From Paenalcaligenes hominis (GTDB lineage Bacteria; Pseudomonadota; Gammaproteobacteria; Burkholderiales; Burkholderiaceae_B), in the NCBI RefSeq assembly GCF_011927625.1, contig NZ_JAATIZ010000003.1:124001-188000 (forward strand): a stretch of DNA of 64,000 nucleotides, given 5' to 3'. Made by a program: the position numbers and the translations under genes. Within the stretch, counting starts at the first letter, position 1; every line of letters starts with the position of its first letter. This document shows, in pieces, positions 15,787 through 24,214 of this stretch. The notes under the pieces are model-generated. The model had not been told where the DNA came from. It ran no database searches and was given only the letters and a program-made list of their open reading frames with translations.

Positions 15787-17244
15787 ATGGTACATAGCAA
15801 AAAAGCATTAGGTAAACATTGGGCAGTCTCTACAGGCAATATGCTTGCTGCCCGCGCCGCACAAAAAATTCTTCTTAGAGGGGGAAGTGCCGTCGACGCA
15901 GCCATCACGGCGGATGCCGTAATGGGGGTGGTAGAACCCATGGCTACAAGTATCGGAGGTGATGTCTTAGCCATTATTACTCTGGCCGGAGAAGACCCAG
16001 TCGCTTATAACGGTACCGGTCGCTCACCTGCCCTACTTACGTCCAAGCTTGTTTCTGAGCTTCCCACTCAACGTATTCCCGAGCGACATCCATACAGCAT
16101 TACTACCCCTGGCGCGGTAAAAGGGTGGCATGACTTACATCAGCGTTACGGTAAGCTAGATTGGGAAGATTTATTTATTGATGCCATCCACTATGCTCAG
16201 GAGGGCTTTGTGGTCGCCGAGGTAGCTGCCCGGGAATGGAAGCTATTCGACTTCGTTTTACACACCGATCCCCATTGCGCCCAACTTTATAAAGCAGGCC
16301 ATGCTCCTCAAGCGGGGACAATTTTCAAAAACCCCGAGCTCGCTCGGACCTTGAGACGCATTGCTCATGAAGGCTGGCAAGCTTTTTATCAAGGTGAGAT
16401 TCCACAGCGTACCGAGGTAGCCATGGTACAAGTCAACGGTTTATTACGAGCTGACGATTTTGAGCGCCATCAGGGCTATTTCTGTAAACCGCTCTGTTTA
16501 GCGCATGCTGATTATGCTTTTTACCAATGCCCACCTAATACCCATGGCTGTGCCATATTAGACGCATTAGCCAATACGTCTTGGCAGTCTAGCTCCTGTG
16601 CTACCTCTGATACGTTAGCGCTAATTGACGCGACTCAAGCCGCCTTGCGTGATGCAGCCAAAACAGTGCATGACAGTGGTGGTAACACCGTCTGTACTGT
16701 TATTGTCGATAATGATGGTAACGCTATCACTCTTATGTCTAGCATTTTTAAGCGATTTGGCTCGGGGTATGTGGTGCCAGGCGCTGGCTTTGTCCTCCAA
16801 AACCGTGGTTTTGGCTTTGCTGAAGTCGGACATATCAATGAAGCAGGCCCAAACAAACGCCCCTATCACACCGTAGTGCCAGGGGCAGTGACTAAGTCTG
16901 GTCTTTTTCATTTAGGGCTGGGCGTCGTGGGTGGCTTAATGCAGCCTCAAGGCCAAATACAAATTATGCACCAGCTTTTCAGAGAGGGAACCCCTTTAGA
17001 TGAAGCTTTAGCTCATCCTCGTTGGCGCATTGAAGGCGATCACCTTGTCGCTTTAGAGCCCACCATGGATAGCTCGCTACAATTAAAAATTCGACAAGCC
17101 GGCTACAAAGAGCCACCTAAAGGTGTGGGTGACTTGGCTGGACGTAGCGATTTTGGTGGAGCCCAAGCCATCCAACGTTTAGCCAATAATGAGTTATGGG
17201 CGGTATCAGACCATAGAAAAGATGGCGCTGCCCTTGCTAACTAA
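15787..17244 (+). CDS. Gamma-glutamyltransferase/acylase-family protein, 485 aa
   Basis: This is an N-terminal-nucleophile hydrolase of the GGT family, expected to self-cleave before T301 (SGGN-T-VCTV) into large and small subunits. Family features are AVDAAI (35-40), the GGD segment near 58-60, and GSGYVVPGAGFVLQN after the nucleophile. The second Thr common in NTT-type GGTs is V302. The large-subunit region is about 90 residues shorter than in E. coli Ggt, and no signal peptide is seen, so it is probably a cytoplasmic, YwrD-like hydrolase. It could act on a gamma-glutamyl or other amide taken up by the preceding permease. Its stop directly abuts the stop of the opposing 55-aa gene. Confidence 0.88.
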   Translation: MVHSKKALGKHWAVSTGNMLAARAAQKILLRGGSAVDAAITADAVMGVVEPMATSIGGDVLAIITLAGEDPVAYNGTGRSPALLTSKLVSELPTQRIPERHPYSITTPGAVKGWHDLHQRYGKLDWEDLFIDAIHYAQEGFVVAEVAAREWKLFDFVLHTDPHCAQLYKAGHAPQAGTIFKNPELARTLRRIAHEGWQAFYQGEIPQRTEVAMVQVNGLLRADDFERHQGYFCKPLCLAHADYAFYQCPPNTHGCAILDALANTSWQSSSCATSDTLALIDATQAALRDAAKTVHDSGGNTVCTVIVDNDGNAITLMSSIFKRFGSGYVVPGAGFVLQNRGFGFAEVGHINEAGPNKRPYHTVVPGAVTKSGLFHLGLGVVGGLMQPQGQIQIMHQLFREGTPLDEALAHPRWRIEGDHLVALEPTMDSSLQLKIRQAGYKEPPKGVGDLAGRSDFGGAQAIQRLANNELWAVSDHRKDGAALAN

Positions 17245-17412
17245 TTAAGCGTTTTTATACGCAAATAAGGAGCCAAATTGAAACAGACGGCGGATTTCTA
17301 CTAACGAGGGGATATGTAATACTTTCATTTCTTTGCGTACTTGTTGACGCTGATCCATATAAACAGAAAGCATTTGACCAACCGTTACATTAGAACCGTA
17401 CATTTCGTTCAT
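17245..17412 (-). CDS. Small orphan protein, 55 aa
   Basis: This gene is short but looks real: GAGG lies seven bases before the ATG and a good promoter lies upstream (17447-17475). The protein begins MNEMYGSNVTVGQML, continues with a charged helix (MDQRQQVRKEMKVL) and ends FAYKNA. It is basic and soluble, with no membrane segment and no recognised family. Its stop codon directly adjoins the stop of the gamma-glutamyltransferase gene, tail to tail. Function is unknown. Confidence 0.6.
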   Translation of the reverse strand: MNEMYGSNVTVGQMLSVYMDQRQQVRKEMKVLHIPSLVEIRRLFQFGSLFAYKNA

Positions 17413-17446
17413 GATAAACCTCATACAAACCGTGAAACATGTATTT

Positions 17447-17475
17447 AGTATACCAAAAAAGCAGATTGGTATCAG
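17447..17475 (-). promoter_or_regulatory. Promoter of the 55-aa gene
   Basis: On the minus strand a -35 CTGATA (complement of 17470-17475), a 17-bp spacer and a -10 TATACT (complement of 17447-17452) stand about 40 bp before the start codon. The -10 lies within TTAGTATACCAA. Confidence 0.55.
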
Positions 17476-17528
17476 GGTTTCCCCTTGTTTGTTGTGATTA
17501 GTATACTTTTTAAGCGCTACAGATAATT

Positions 17529-17544
17529 TGTTTCACGTGAAGCA
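17529..17544. promoter_or_regulatory. parS: parS-like site, one mismatch
   Basis: TGTTTCACGTGAAGCA differs from the palindromic parS 16-mer TGTTTCACGTGAAACA at one base. It lies in a gene-free gap before marR, about 30 kb from parB. Confidence 0.55.
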
Positions 17545-17545
17545 A

Positions 17546-17575
17546 TAAAAAACCTCCGTATTACGGAGGTTTTTC
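17546..17575. terminator. Bidirectional terminator after marR
   Basis: AAAAACCTCCG, a TATTA loop and CGGAGGTTTTT form a stem of about 11 bp with A and T runs on both sides, 14 bp beyond the marR stop. Confidence 0.85.
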
Positions 17576-17588
17576 TTGATACTAAGGG

Positions 17589-18077
17589 CTATTTCTTTGG
17601 AGGCTTAATTAATGGTGCTCGGCTTAAGGCGTTGTTAGCATCAACCATTTTTTGCAATAACACCATAAATTGCTGCGCTTCTTCGTTAGTTAAGCCTGTA
17701 AAAATACGGTTTTCTAAACGGTAGATGCCGTCTTTAGCCTGCTCTAAAAGATCTATACCCTCTGCGGTTAGATGTAACTTGCGTTGCCTACGATTCTCAG
17801 GGTCTATATGGCGTACAAGCAACCCTTTTTCCTCTAAGCGCAAAGCCACACTAGCCGCCGTAGAGGTATCTATGGCCACTAAACCAGCTAAAGTCACTTG
17901 ATCAATACCACTATGCTCTTTAAGAATACGCAATACGGCATATTGAATAGGGGTAATGTGGTTACCTAGCTCATCATGAAAAATAGAAGCAGCGATTTGA
18001 TGAGCACGACGAAGTAGGTGCCCTGGCTGCATATATAAATGAGTCAATTGATGACGCTCAATCTTTTCTTGGCTCAT
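17589..18077 (-). CDS. MarR-family transcriptional regulator, 162 aa
   Basis: This is a winged-helix dimer of the MarR family: the HTH lies around SGIDQVTLAGLVAIDTSTAASVALRLEEKGLL (about residues 55-85) and the wing around RHIDPENRRQRKLHLTAEG (about 88-106). Helices at both ends would form the dimer interface. Length is normal. MarR proteins usually repress adjacent genes and respond to phenolic or other small acids. Its target is unclear here; the neighbour on the same strand is an aminotransferase gene. Only 15 bases separate its start from the U-tract end of a 28-bp palindrome (18093-18120), so it has little room for its own promoter. Confidence 0.9.
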   Translation of the reverse strand: MSQEKIERHQLTHLYMQPGHLLRRAHQIAASIFHDELGNHITPIQYAVLRILKEHSGIDQVTLAGLVAIDTSTAASVALRLEEKGLLVRHIDPENRRQRKLHLTAEGIDLLEQAKDGIYRLENRIFTGLTNEEAQQFMVLLQKMVDANNALSRAPLIKPPKK

Positions 18078-18084
18078 AATTACT

Positions 18085-18120
18085 CTAAAAAAAGCAGACT
18101 GACTAGCTAGTCAGTCTGCT
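18085..18120 (-). terminator. Perfect 28-bp palindrome followed by U-tract
   Basis: The palindrome at 18093-18120 (half-site AGCAGACTGACTAG) is followed on the minus strand by seven U residues. It lies 10 bp after the aminotransferase stop and just before marR. It can act as terminator; its perfect symmetry also suits a dimeric repressor such as MarR. Confidence 0.8.
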
Positions 18121-18129
18121 ATGACCTAG

Positions 18130-19320
18130 TTAGGCACGAACCTGAGCAATCAGCTCGTCAAGAATTTGCAAGCAAGTGTCTAAATCGGATTCGGATATAT
18201 TAAGGGCTGGCATAAAGCGCAATAAGTTCGGACGGGGCGAGTTAAGCAACATGCCCTCTGGGTCTCGATCACGAGCAGCAGCCACGATAGCGGGACCATC
18301 CTCGTTATCTAAAATTAATGCACGAAGTAAGCCCTGACCGCGTTCGCCTTTGAAGCCCCATTTGTTACTTAGCGCAATTAGACCATCTGATAGCTGTTGA
18401 GCACGTTCGTTAACGGATTCCATAAAGCCGGGTGCGGTAAGCGTTTTCATCACCTCGACCCCTACTGCTGTCATCACGGGGTTGCCGTTGTACGTTCCGC
18501 CTTGGTCGCCATGCTCAAAACATGACACAGACTCTTTGGCACACAGCGCGGCCAATGGCACGCCCGCACCAATACCTTTTGCTAAGGTCATGATATCAGG
18601 CTCAATGCCAGAATGCTGGTAAGCGAACAATACGCCGGTACGCCCCATACCACTTTGTACCTCGTCCACTATCAGTAGAAGACCTTTTTCATCACACAAT
18701 GCCCGTAAAGCTTGCATAAAAGCAGGGTCAGCAGGAATCACACCGCCTTCGCCTTGGATGGGCTCGAGCATAACCGCAACCGTCGTCTCATCAACTAGAG
18801 CACGGACGGAATCAATATCATTAAGTTTTGCCTTGGGAAAACCATCAACTTGTGGAGCAAAAATGGTATCCCAACCGGCTTTACCTGAGGCCGACATGGT
18901 CGCTAAAGTACGCCCATGAAAAGAATGGTCAAAAGTAATTATTTTAAATGCGCCCTTGCGGTTTTTTTGGCCCCACTTGCGGGCTAGCTTGATGGCGCCT
19001 TCGTTAGCCTCGCCCCCACTATTAGCAAAGAAAACCCGATCAAAACACGAGTTTTGAGTAATGAGCTTGGCCAGCTCCATCATGGGTGCGTTGTAAAACG
19101 CAGGTGAAGGGTTCATCAGTTCAGCGGCTTGTTTGCACATGGCCTCCACCACATTCTTGGGGCTGTGGCCCAACGTGTTAACCGCCCAACCTTGAATCAT
19201 ATCCAGGTATCGCTTGCCATTGTGATCTTCGAGCCAAGAACCCTGGCCGCGCACAAAAACCAAATCTGGACGAGAGGTAATTTCCATCAGTGCATTTGCA
19301 CCAACCTGATCAAATTGCAT
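18130..19320 (-). CDS. argD: Acetylornithine aminotransferase-type class III aminotransferase, 396 aa
   Basis: This PLP enzyme of the ArgD/ornithine aminotransferase family would transfer an amino group between N-acetylornithine (or succinyldiaminopimelate) and 2-oxoglutarate. Landmarks are the cofactor-phosphate motif NSGGEANEGAIKLARKW, the VDEVQSG motif and the Schiff-base lysine in TLAKGIGAG. Its N-terminus (TSRPDLVFVRGQGSWLEDHNGKRYLDMIQGWAVNTLGHS) is typical of the Burkholderiales ArgD. The ATG at 19320 follows an AGGG box; a longer in-frame start is unlikely. No other arginine genes are adjacent. A terminator/palindrome separates it from marR downstream. Confidence 0.88.
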   Translation of the reverse strand: MQFDQVGANALMEITSRPDLVFVRGQGSWLEDHNGKRYLDMIQGWAVNTLGHSPKNVVEAMCKQAAELMNPSPAFYNAPMMELAKLITQNSCFDRVFFANSGGEANEGAIKLARKWGQKNRKGAFKIITFDHSFHGRTLATMSASGKAGWDTIFAPQVDGFPKAKLNDIDSVRALVDETTVAVMLEPIQGEGGVIPADPAFMQALRALCDEKGLLLIVDEVQSGMGRTGVLFAYQHSGIEPDIMTLAKGIGAGVPLAALCAKESVSCFEHGDQGGTYNGNPVMTAVGVEVMKTLTAPGFMESVNERAQQLSDGLIALSNKWGFKGERGQGLLRALILDNEDGPAIVAAARDRDPEGMLLNSPRPNLLRFMPALNISESDLDTCLQILDELIAQVRA

Positions 19321-19408
19321 AACAGCGAACCCTGTAAAAAAGAAAACGTACAAGCAGTAATGGCTTTATCAAATAATTTTAGCGCATCAGCTCTGCTTTT
19401 GTGTGCAT

Positions 19409-20563
19409 CTACACCATTCCCTCTAAATTCAGCTGCTGAGGTGTGGTATCGAACACAAGACAATCGGCTTCGGCGATGAGTTTTGTAGCGCGCACCCCTA
19501 CTAAGCGTAAGCGCCGATGACGGATATCGGTACGGCGCAAGTTTTGTCTAGCGGCGTGCAAAATCTCATCACTGTTTACCACGGGATGCTCTAGCGTGAT
19601 GTCGCGCGTTAGTATCGTGAAATCATCGAAGCGAAGTTTAATCCCTATGGTTTGAGCCCTGAATGCTTTTTCGCGCAGGTCCTGCTCTAATTGCTGACAA
19701 ATACGTTCTAAAAAAGCACTTAAGGTCTGGCGATCACGTTGTACGTGCAGATCTCGTTCGAACGTACGCTCTCGGCTCATGGATTTGGGATCAGCGCTTA
19801 GAATAACAGGTCGGTGATCAATGCCTTGAGCCACTTCTTTTAGCCACTGAGCATAACTAAGACCAAAGACTTCTTGTAATAGAGCCGGATCAGCACGAGC
19901 GATATCGCCAATGGTGTGAATGCCTAATTGAGTCAGCTTAACTTGTGACTTTGGGCCTATGCCATTCACCTTGGAAACCGGCAGAGGCCAGATCAACGCC
20001 TCGATGTCGCTCTCATCAATAATACAAAAACCATTCGGTTTATTTAAATCGGACGCTATTTTAGATAATAGTTTATTTGGGCTAATGCCTATGGAACACG
20101 TTAATTGGGTTGCCTCCCACACGGCTTTTTGTAATTGCTGCGCTAATTCATGGCTGCTTTGATTTAATTCCGTTAAATCGATATAGATTTCATCAATACC
20201 ACGATTTTCTATTCGATTCGATAGCTGAGCCACCGCTTGTTTAAATAAGCGGGAATAATACCTATAGGCAGTAAAGTCTGCAGGCAACAAAATAGCATGG
20301 GGAGCCAGTTGGGCAGCCTTCATCAAGCCCATAGCGGAAAACACACCAAAGGCCCGCGCCTCGTAACTTGCGGTAGTCACAACGCCTCGGCCCGTGTAAT
20401 CCCCTAAACGGGCATACTGCCATGTGCCATCCGCGCGTCGTTTAGGTGCGGGTATATTTCGTCCTCCCACCACTAATACCCTGCCACGTAATTCGGAATA
20501 ACGTAACAAAGCAACGGACGCATAAAACGCATCCATATCTAGATGAGCAATTCGTCGAGGCAT
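19409..20563 (-). CDS. dinB: Y-family DNA polymerase IV, 384 aa
   Basis: This is a translesion polymerase. The palm carries HLDMDAFYAS at residues 7-16 and DEIYIDLT about 100 residues later, supplying the catalytic acids. TCSIGISPNKLLSKIASDLNKPNG marks the family, followed by a helix-hairpin-helix thumb (VNGIGPKSQVKLTQLGIHTIGDI) and a little-finger domain (RTFERDL...). Compared with E. coli DinB there is an insertion after residue 34 (NIPAPKRRADGTWQYARLGD), also found in other betaproteobacterial members. No LexA box was recognised upstream. The gene is divergent from the peptide-transporter operon. Confidence 0.92.
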   Translation of the reverse strand: MPRRIAHLDMDAFYASVALLRYSELRGRVLVVGGRNIPAPKRRADGTWQYARLGDYTGRGVVTTASYEARAFGVFSAMGLMKAAQLAPHAILLPADFTAYRYYSRLFKQAVAQLSNRIENRGIDEIYIDLTELNQSSHELAQQLQKAVWEATQLTCSIGISPNKLLSKIASDLNKPNGFCIIDESDIEALIWPLPVSKVNGIGPKSQVKLTQLGIHTIGDIARADPALLQEVFGLSYAQWLKEVAQGIDHRPVILSADPKSMSRERTFERDLHVQRDRQTLSAFLERICQQLEQDLREKAFRAQTIGIKLRFDDFTILTRDITLEHPVVNSDEILHAARQNLRRTDIRHRRLRLVGVRATKLIAEADCLVFDTTPQQLNLEGMV

Positions 20564-20687
20564 TTGACTATTTATTGATATTTCTAAGCTCCACTTTATT
20601 TTTATATCATCTATGCTTAAGATTGACGCCTATTCCAAGCCAAGGCACTATGAAAAAAACCACTCTCGCTTTAAAGGAGCAACCTTT

Positions 20688-22262
20688 ATGCATAAAAAAC
20701 TGATTATTGCAGCACTTACCGCCGCTTTATTTGTTCCTGCTTTAGGGCAGGCAAAAACACTGCGCTGGGCTAGCCAAGGGGACATTCTAACGCTAGACCC
20801 ACACGCTCAAAACGAAGGCATGACCATTGCTGCGAGCAGTTATGTATACGAGCCCTTAGTCGACTACGACAAGGACTTTAATTTAGTGCCTTCGCTTGCC
20901 GTTGAATGGAAAGCCGACTCAGACACGGTTTGGCGCTTTAAGTTACGTGAAGGCGTAAAGTTCCATGATGGGGCAGACTTTACTGCCGATGACGTGGTCT
21001 TTTCCATTAACCGAGCCTTGGCACCGACCTCTAATTTTAAAGCCTATGTGAATGGTATCAAAGAGGTACGCAAAGTCGACGATCACACCGTAGAGATTGA
21101 AACCGAAGGGCCAAACCCGGTGTTATTGCGTCAGCTCACCAACGTTTTCATTATGAACAAAGCGTGGTCCGAAGCCAATAACGCCACCGCCCCCCAAGAT
21201 TTTGCTAAGCAGCAAGAAACCTATTCTGCCCGTCACGCCAATGGTACTGGTGCTTATAAGTTAGATTCACGTGAAGTCGATATTCGTACTACTTATGTAG
21301 AAAACCCCGACTGGTGGGGCAAAGACGCCAAGCAAGGCAACGTAACCAAAATCGTCTACACCCCCATTAAACAAAACGCGACACGTACTGCGGCGCTCCT
21401 TTCTGGCGAAGTCGATTTTGTCCTTGATCCGCCCGCCCAAGATTTACAGCGCATTCAGCAGCAAGCCAAAGTGGTTGAAGGTAACGAGTACCGCACCATT
21501 TATATCGGGCTAGATCAAAAAAGCCCCGAGCTAAAATACAGCTCGGTAAAAGGTAAAAACCCTTTCGCTGACCAACGTGTGCGTGAGGCCCTTTATTTAG
21601 CCATTGACACAGAGGCCATCAAAAAAGCCGTTATGCGTGGCTCCTCCTCACCCACTGGCACGATGGTAGCGCCACAGGTACATGGTTGGACCGAAGAGCT
21701 GGCCAAGCGCCCTGCACCGGATCTAGAAAAAGCCAAAGCCCTCATTAAAGAAGCTGGCTACGAGCCAAACGAGATCAGCTTTACCCTCGACTGCCCGAAT
21801 AACCGTTATATCAATGACGAAGCCATTTGTCAGGCTGTGGTGGGCATGTGGGCTCGAGCCGGGGTCAAAGCTTCCTTAAACGCCATGCCTCGCGCTACGT
21901 ATTTTCCTAAAGTTCAATCGTATGACACCAGCGCTTACCTCTTTGGTTGGGGCGTACCTACCTTCGATGCCCTGTATACACTTCAAAGTCTAATGCACAG
22001 CAAAGGCGAAGGCGCTGACGGTTCGTTTAACTTTGGAAACTATGAAAACGCAGAAGTCGATGCGCTTATTGATCAAATCAAAACAGAAACTGACGAGGCC
22101 AAACGCACCGAAGCCATTCATAAAGTCTTAAAAATTCATGCCGATGAGGTAGGTCATTTACCTCTACACGACCAAGTTATCCCTTGGGCTATGGCTAAAA
22201 ACGTGAACGTAGTGCACCGTGCAGACAACCGTCTCACCGCGCACTGGGTGACCATTGATTAA
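20688..22262 (+). CDS. ABC importer substrate-binding protein, family 5 (peptide/nickel type), 524 aa
   Basis: This is a periplasmic solute-binding protein for a dipeptide, oligopeptide or related solute. A signal peptide is clear (MHKKLIIAALTAALFVPALGQA, cut after AQA). The SBP_bac_5 pattern follows: TLRWASQGDILTLDPH, then WRFKLREGVKFHDG and VVFSINRA. The ATG at 20688 has AAAGGAG eight bases upstream, so the in-frame start 75 bases earlier is not used. It heads a five-gene operon encoding a full importer. The ligand cannot be read from sequence; DppA, GsiB and OppA are all relatives. Confidence 0.93.
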   Translation: MHKKLIIAALTAALFVPALGQAKTLRWASQGDILTLDPHAQNEGMTIAASSYVYEPLVDYDKDFNLVPSLAVEWKADSDTVWRFKLREGVKFHDGADFTADDVVFSINRALAPTSNFKAYVNGIKEVRKVDDHTVEIETEGPNPVLLRQLTNVFIMNKAWSEANNATAPQDFAKQQETYSARHANGTGAYKLDSREVDIRTTYVENPDWWGKDAKQGNVTKIVYTPIKQNATRTAALLSGEVDFVLDPPAQDLQRIQQQAKVVEGNEYRTIYIGLDQKSPELKYSSVKGKNPFADQRVREALYLAIDTEAIKKAVMRGSSSPTGTMVAPQVHGWTEELAKRPAPDLEKAKALIKEAGYEPNEISFTLDCPNNRYINDEAICQAVVGMWARAGVKASLNAMPRATYFPKVQSYDTSAYLFGWGVPTFDALYTLQSLMHSKGEGADGSFNFGNYENAEVDALIDQIKTETDEAKRTEAIHKVLKIHADEVGHLPLHDQVIPWAMAKNVNVVHRADNRLTAHWVTID

Positions 22263-22318
22263 TCACTAAAAGGATTGTGGGCTTAGGCTGATCGTCTAGG
22301 TCCACAAGTCGCCCCCAT

Positions 22319-23302
22319 ATGTTGGTATTTATTATTCGGCGCTTAGTTCAAGCTGTGCTGGTTATGCTAGCCGTCAGCTTATTAGCGTTTATTTTATTTA
22401 GGTATATTGGTGACCCTGTCACCATTATGTTGGGTCAAGACGCAACCGATGCCGATCGCGCTGCGTTGCGCACCAGTCTTGGTCTAGATCAATCGGCTTT
22501 TGTGCAGTTTTGGCATTTTGTACAAAATGCTGTACAGGGTGAGTTTGGGCTTTCCTTGCGCCAAGGACAAAGTGTATCTGAACTGCTCAAAGACCGCTTA
22601 CCCGCAACGGTAGAGCTTTCTGTGGTGGCTGCCATCATGGCATTAGTGGTAGGTTTGCCTTTAGGGGTCTATACCGCTTTAAAACGAAATGGGTTTATTT
22701 CTCAAGCCATTCTTGCGTTCTCTTTACTGGGCATTTCTTTACCCACGTTTTTGATCGGAATTTTGCTCATACTCGTGATGTCGGTGCAACTGGGCTGGTT
22801 GCCTAGTTACGGGCGTGGCGAAGTCACCTATATAGGTTGGTGGAGCACCGGCTTATTCACCATTGATGGCTGGCGCCATCTTATTTTGCCCGCTATTACA
22901 CTTTCACTGTTCCAGCTCACATTAATTCTGCGCTTAGTGCGTTCAGAAATGCTTGAGGTGCTACGTACCGATTACATTAAGTTTGCCCGAGCCCGCGGTC
23001 TCAGCCAACGCGCCATTCATTTTGGTCATGCGCTGAAAAATACGATGGTGCCTGTCATTACCATCACCGGTCTCCAGTTAGGCGGCATCATTGCGTTTGC
23101 CATCGTTACGGAAACGGTTTTCCAATGGCCCGGTATGGGTTTACTTTTTATCCAAGCCGTTCAGTTTGCGGATGTGCCCGTTATGGCTGCCTACCTTTGT
23201 TTAATTGCTTTGGTTTTTGTCTGTATTAACCTCATTGTGGACTTATTGTATTTTGCGGTCGACCCTCGTTTACGTATCAGCATGAACAGAGGAGCCCAAT
23301 AA
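22319..23302 (+). CDS. ABC importer permease, DppB/GsiC type, 327 aa
   Basis: This is the first transmembrane subunit of the peptide-type importer, with six predicted membrane segments. The BPD_transp_1 domain covers the C-terminal two thirds and the coupling (EAA) loop reads DYIKFARARGLSQRAIHFGHALKNTMVPVI. The N-terminal region (FIIRRLVQAVLVMLAVSLLAFILFRYIGDP) is characteristic of the DppB class. It lies 56 nt after the binding-protein gene, the usual place where transcript levels step down, and its stop overlaps the start of the next permease gene by one base. Confidence 0.93.
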   Translation: MLVFIIRRLVQAVLVMLAVSLLAFILFRYIGDPVTIMLGQDATDADRAALRTSLGLDQSAFVQFWHFVQNAVQGEFGLSLRQGQSVSELLKDRLPATVELSVVAAIMALVVGLPLGVYTALKRNGFISQAILAFSLLGISLPTFLIGILLILVMSVQLGWLPSYGRGEVTYIGWWSTGLFTIDGWRHLILPAITLSLFQLTLILRLVRSEMLEVLRTDYIKFARARGLSQRAIHFGHALKNTMVPVITITGLQLGGIIAFAIVTETVFQWPGMGLLFIQAVQFADVPVMAAYLCLIALVFVCINLIVDLLYFAVDPRLRISMNRGAQ

Positions 23303-24213
23303 TGAGCCGTTTAGCACAATTTTGGGATAGCGACTTGGCATGGTCATGGCGTCATTCACCGGTTGCCGTCTTTGCCACCTTAATGACCTTAGTACTGTTT
23401 GTCAGTGCATTTGGTGCGCCGTGGATTGCGCCACACAATCCGTTTGATTTGGCTTCAGTTAATCTTATCGATGCGCTGCTGCCTCCGGCTTGGGAGCAAA
23501 ACGGTCTCAGTACCTATTTGCTTGGCACGGACAGTCAAGGGCGCGACCTATTCTCCTCGCTCATGTATGGCACCCGTATTTCTCTGATGATCGGGTTTGC
23601 TTCTGTCTTTTTATCGATGGTGGTGGGCATTGCACTAGGTCTTATTGCTGGCTATGCCGGTGGCCGTATCGATGCTTTTATTATGCGCGTTGCAGATGTG
23701 CAGCTCTCTTTTCCGGCCATCCTCATTGCGTTGCTTATTGATGGGGTTGCTCGTGCTGCCGTTCCCCAAAACCTATTAGATGTGATTGCTTTCCCCGTGT
23801 TGGTCGGGGCCATTGCGTTGGCCGGTTGGCCTCAATACGCCCGTACCGTTCGTGGTTCTACCTTAGTAGAAAAAAACAAAGAGTACGTCCAAGCCGCCAA
23901 GGTCATTGGGGTATCAGGCCCTAAAATCATGTTCAACCATGTTTTACCTAATGTATTGGGCCCGGTATTGGTACTGGCTACTGTGCATTTGGCTACCGCC
24001 ATCATCACCGAAGCCACCTTATCCTTTTTAGGCGTTGGGGTACCACCCACTTCCCCTTCCTTAGGCACTCTTATACGAGTTGGCAATGACTTCCTTTTTT
24101 CTGGTGAATGGTGGATCACCATATTCCCCGGACTAGTGTTAATTCTGCTAGTTCTTTCTGTGAACTTACTCGGTGACTGGTTGCGCGATGCGCTCAACCC
24201 ACGATTGAACTAA
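23302..24213 (+). CDS. ABC importer permease, DppC/GsiD type, 303 aa
   Basis: This is the second transmembrane subunit. An N-terminal membrane anchor (about residues 20-45) and the extended periplasmic loop containing LLGTDSQGRDLFSSLMYGTRISL are hallmarks of the DppC class. The coupling loop is EYVQAAKVIGVSGPKIMFNHVLPNVLGPVL. The TAATG overlap with the preceding permease implies coupled translation. The first ATPase gene follows after a single base. Confidence 0.93.
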   Translation: MSRLAQFWDSDLAWSWRHSPVAVFATLMTLVLFVSAFGAPWIAPHNPFDLASVNLIDALLPPAWEQNGLSTYLLGTDSQGRDLFSSLMYGTRISLMIGFASVFLSMVVGIALGLIAGYAGGRIDAFIMRVADVQLSFPAILIALLIDGVARAAVPQNLLDVIAFPVLVGAIALAGWPQYARTVRGSTLVEKNKEYVQAAKVIGVSGPKIMFNHVLPNVLGPVLVLATVHLATAIITEATLSFLGVGVPPTSPSLGTLIRVGNDFLFSGEWWITIFPGLVLILLVLSVNLLGDWLRDALNPRLN

Positions 24214-24214
24214 T

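Noticed and set aside
17444-17510. Two further GTATAC palindromes as extra GntR operators
   Set aside because: Only six bases are shared with the 10714/14191 sites; GTATAC is expected about 15 times by chance in the window, and one copy is explained as a -10 element.
22275-22307. TTGTGG...CCACAA stem between the binding-protein and permease genes
   Set aside because: Only 6 bp with a 21-nt loop that does not pair further; too weak to list, though such stems often stabilise binding-protein mRNAs.
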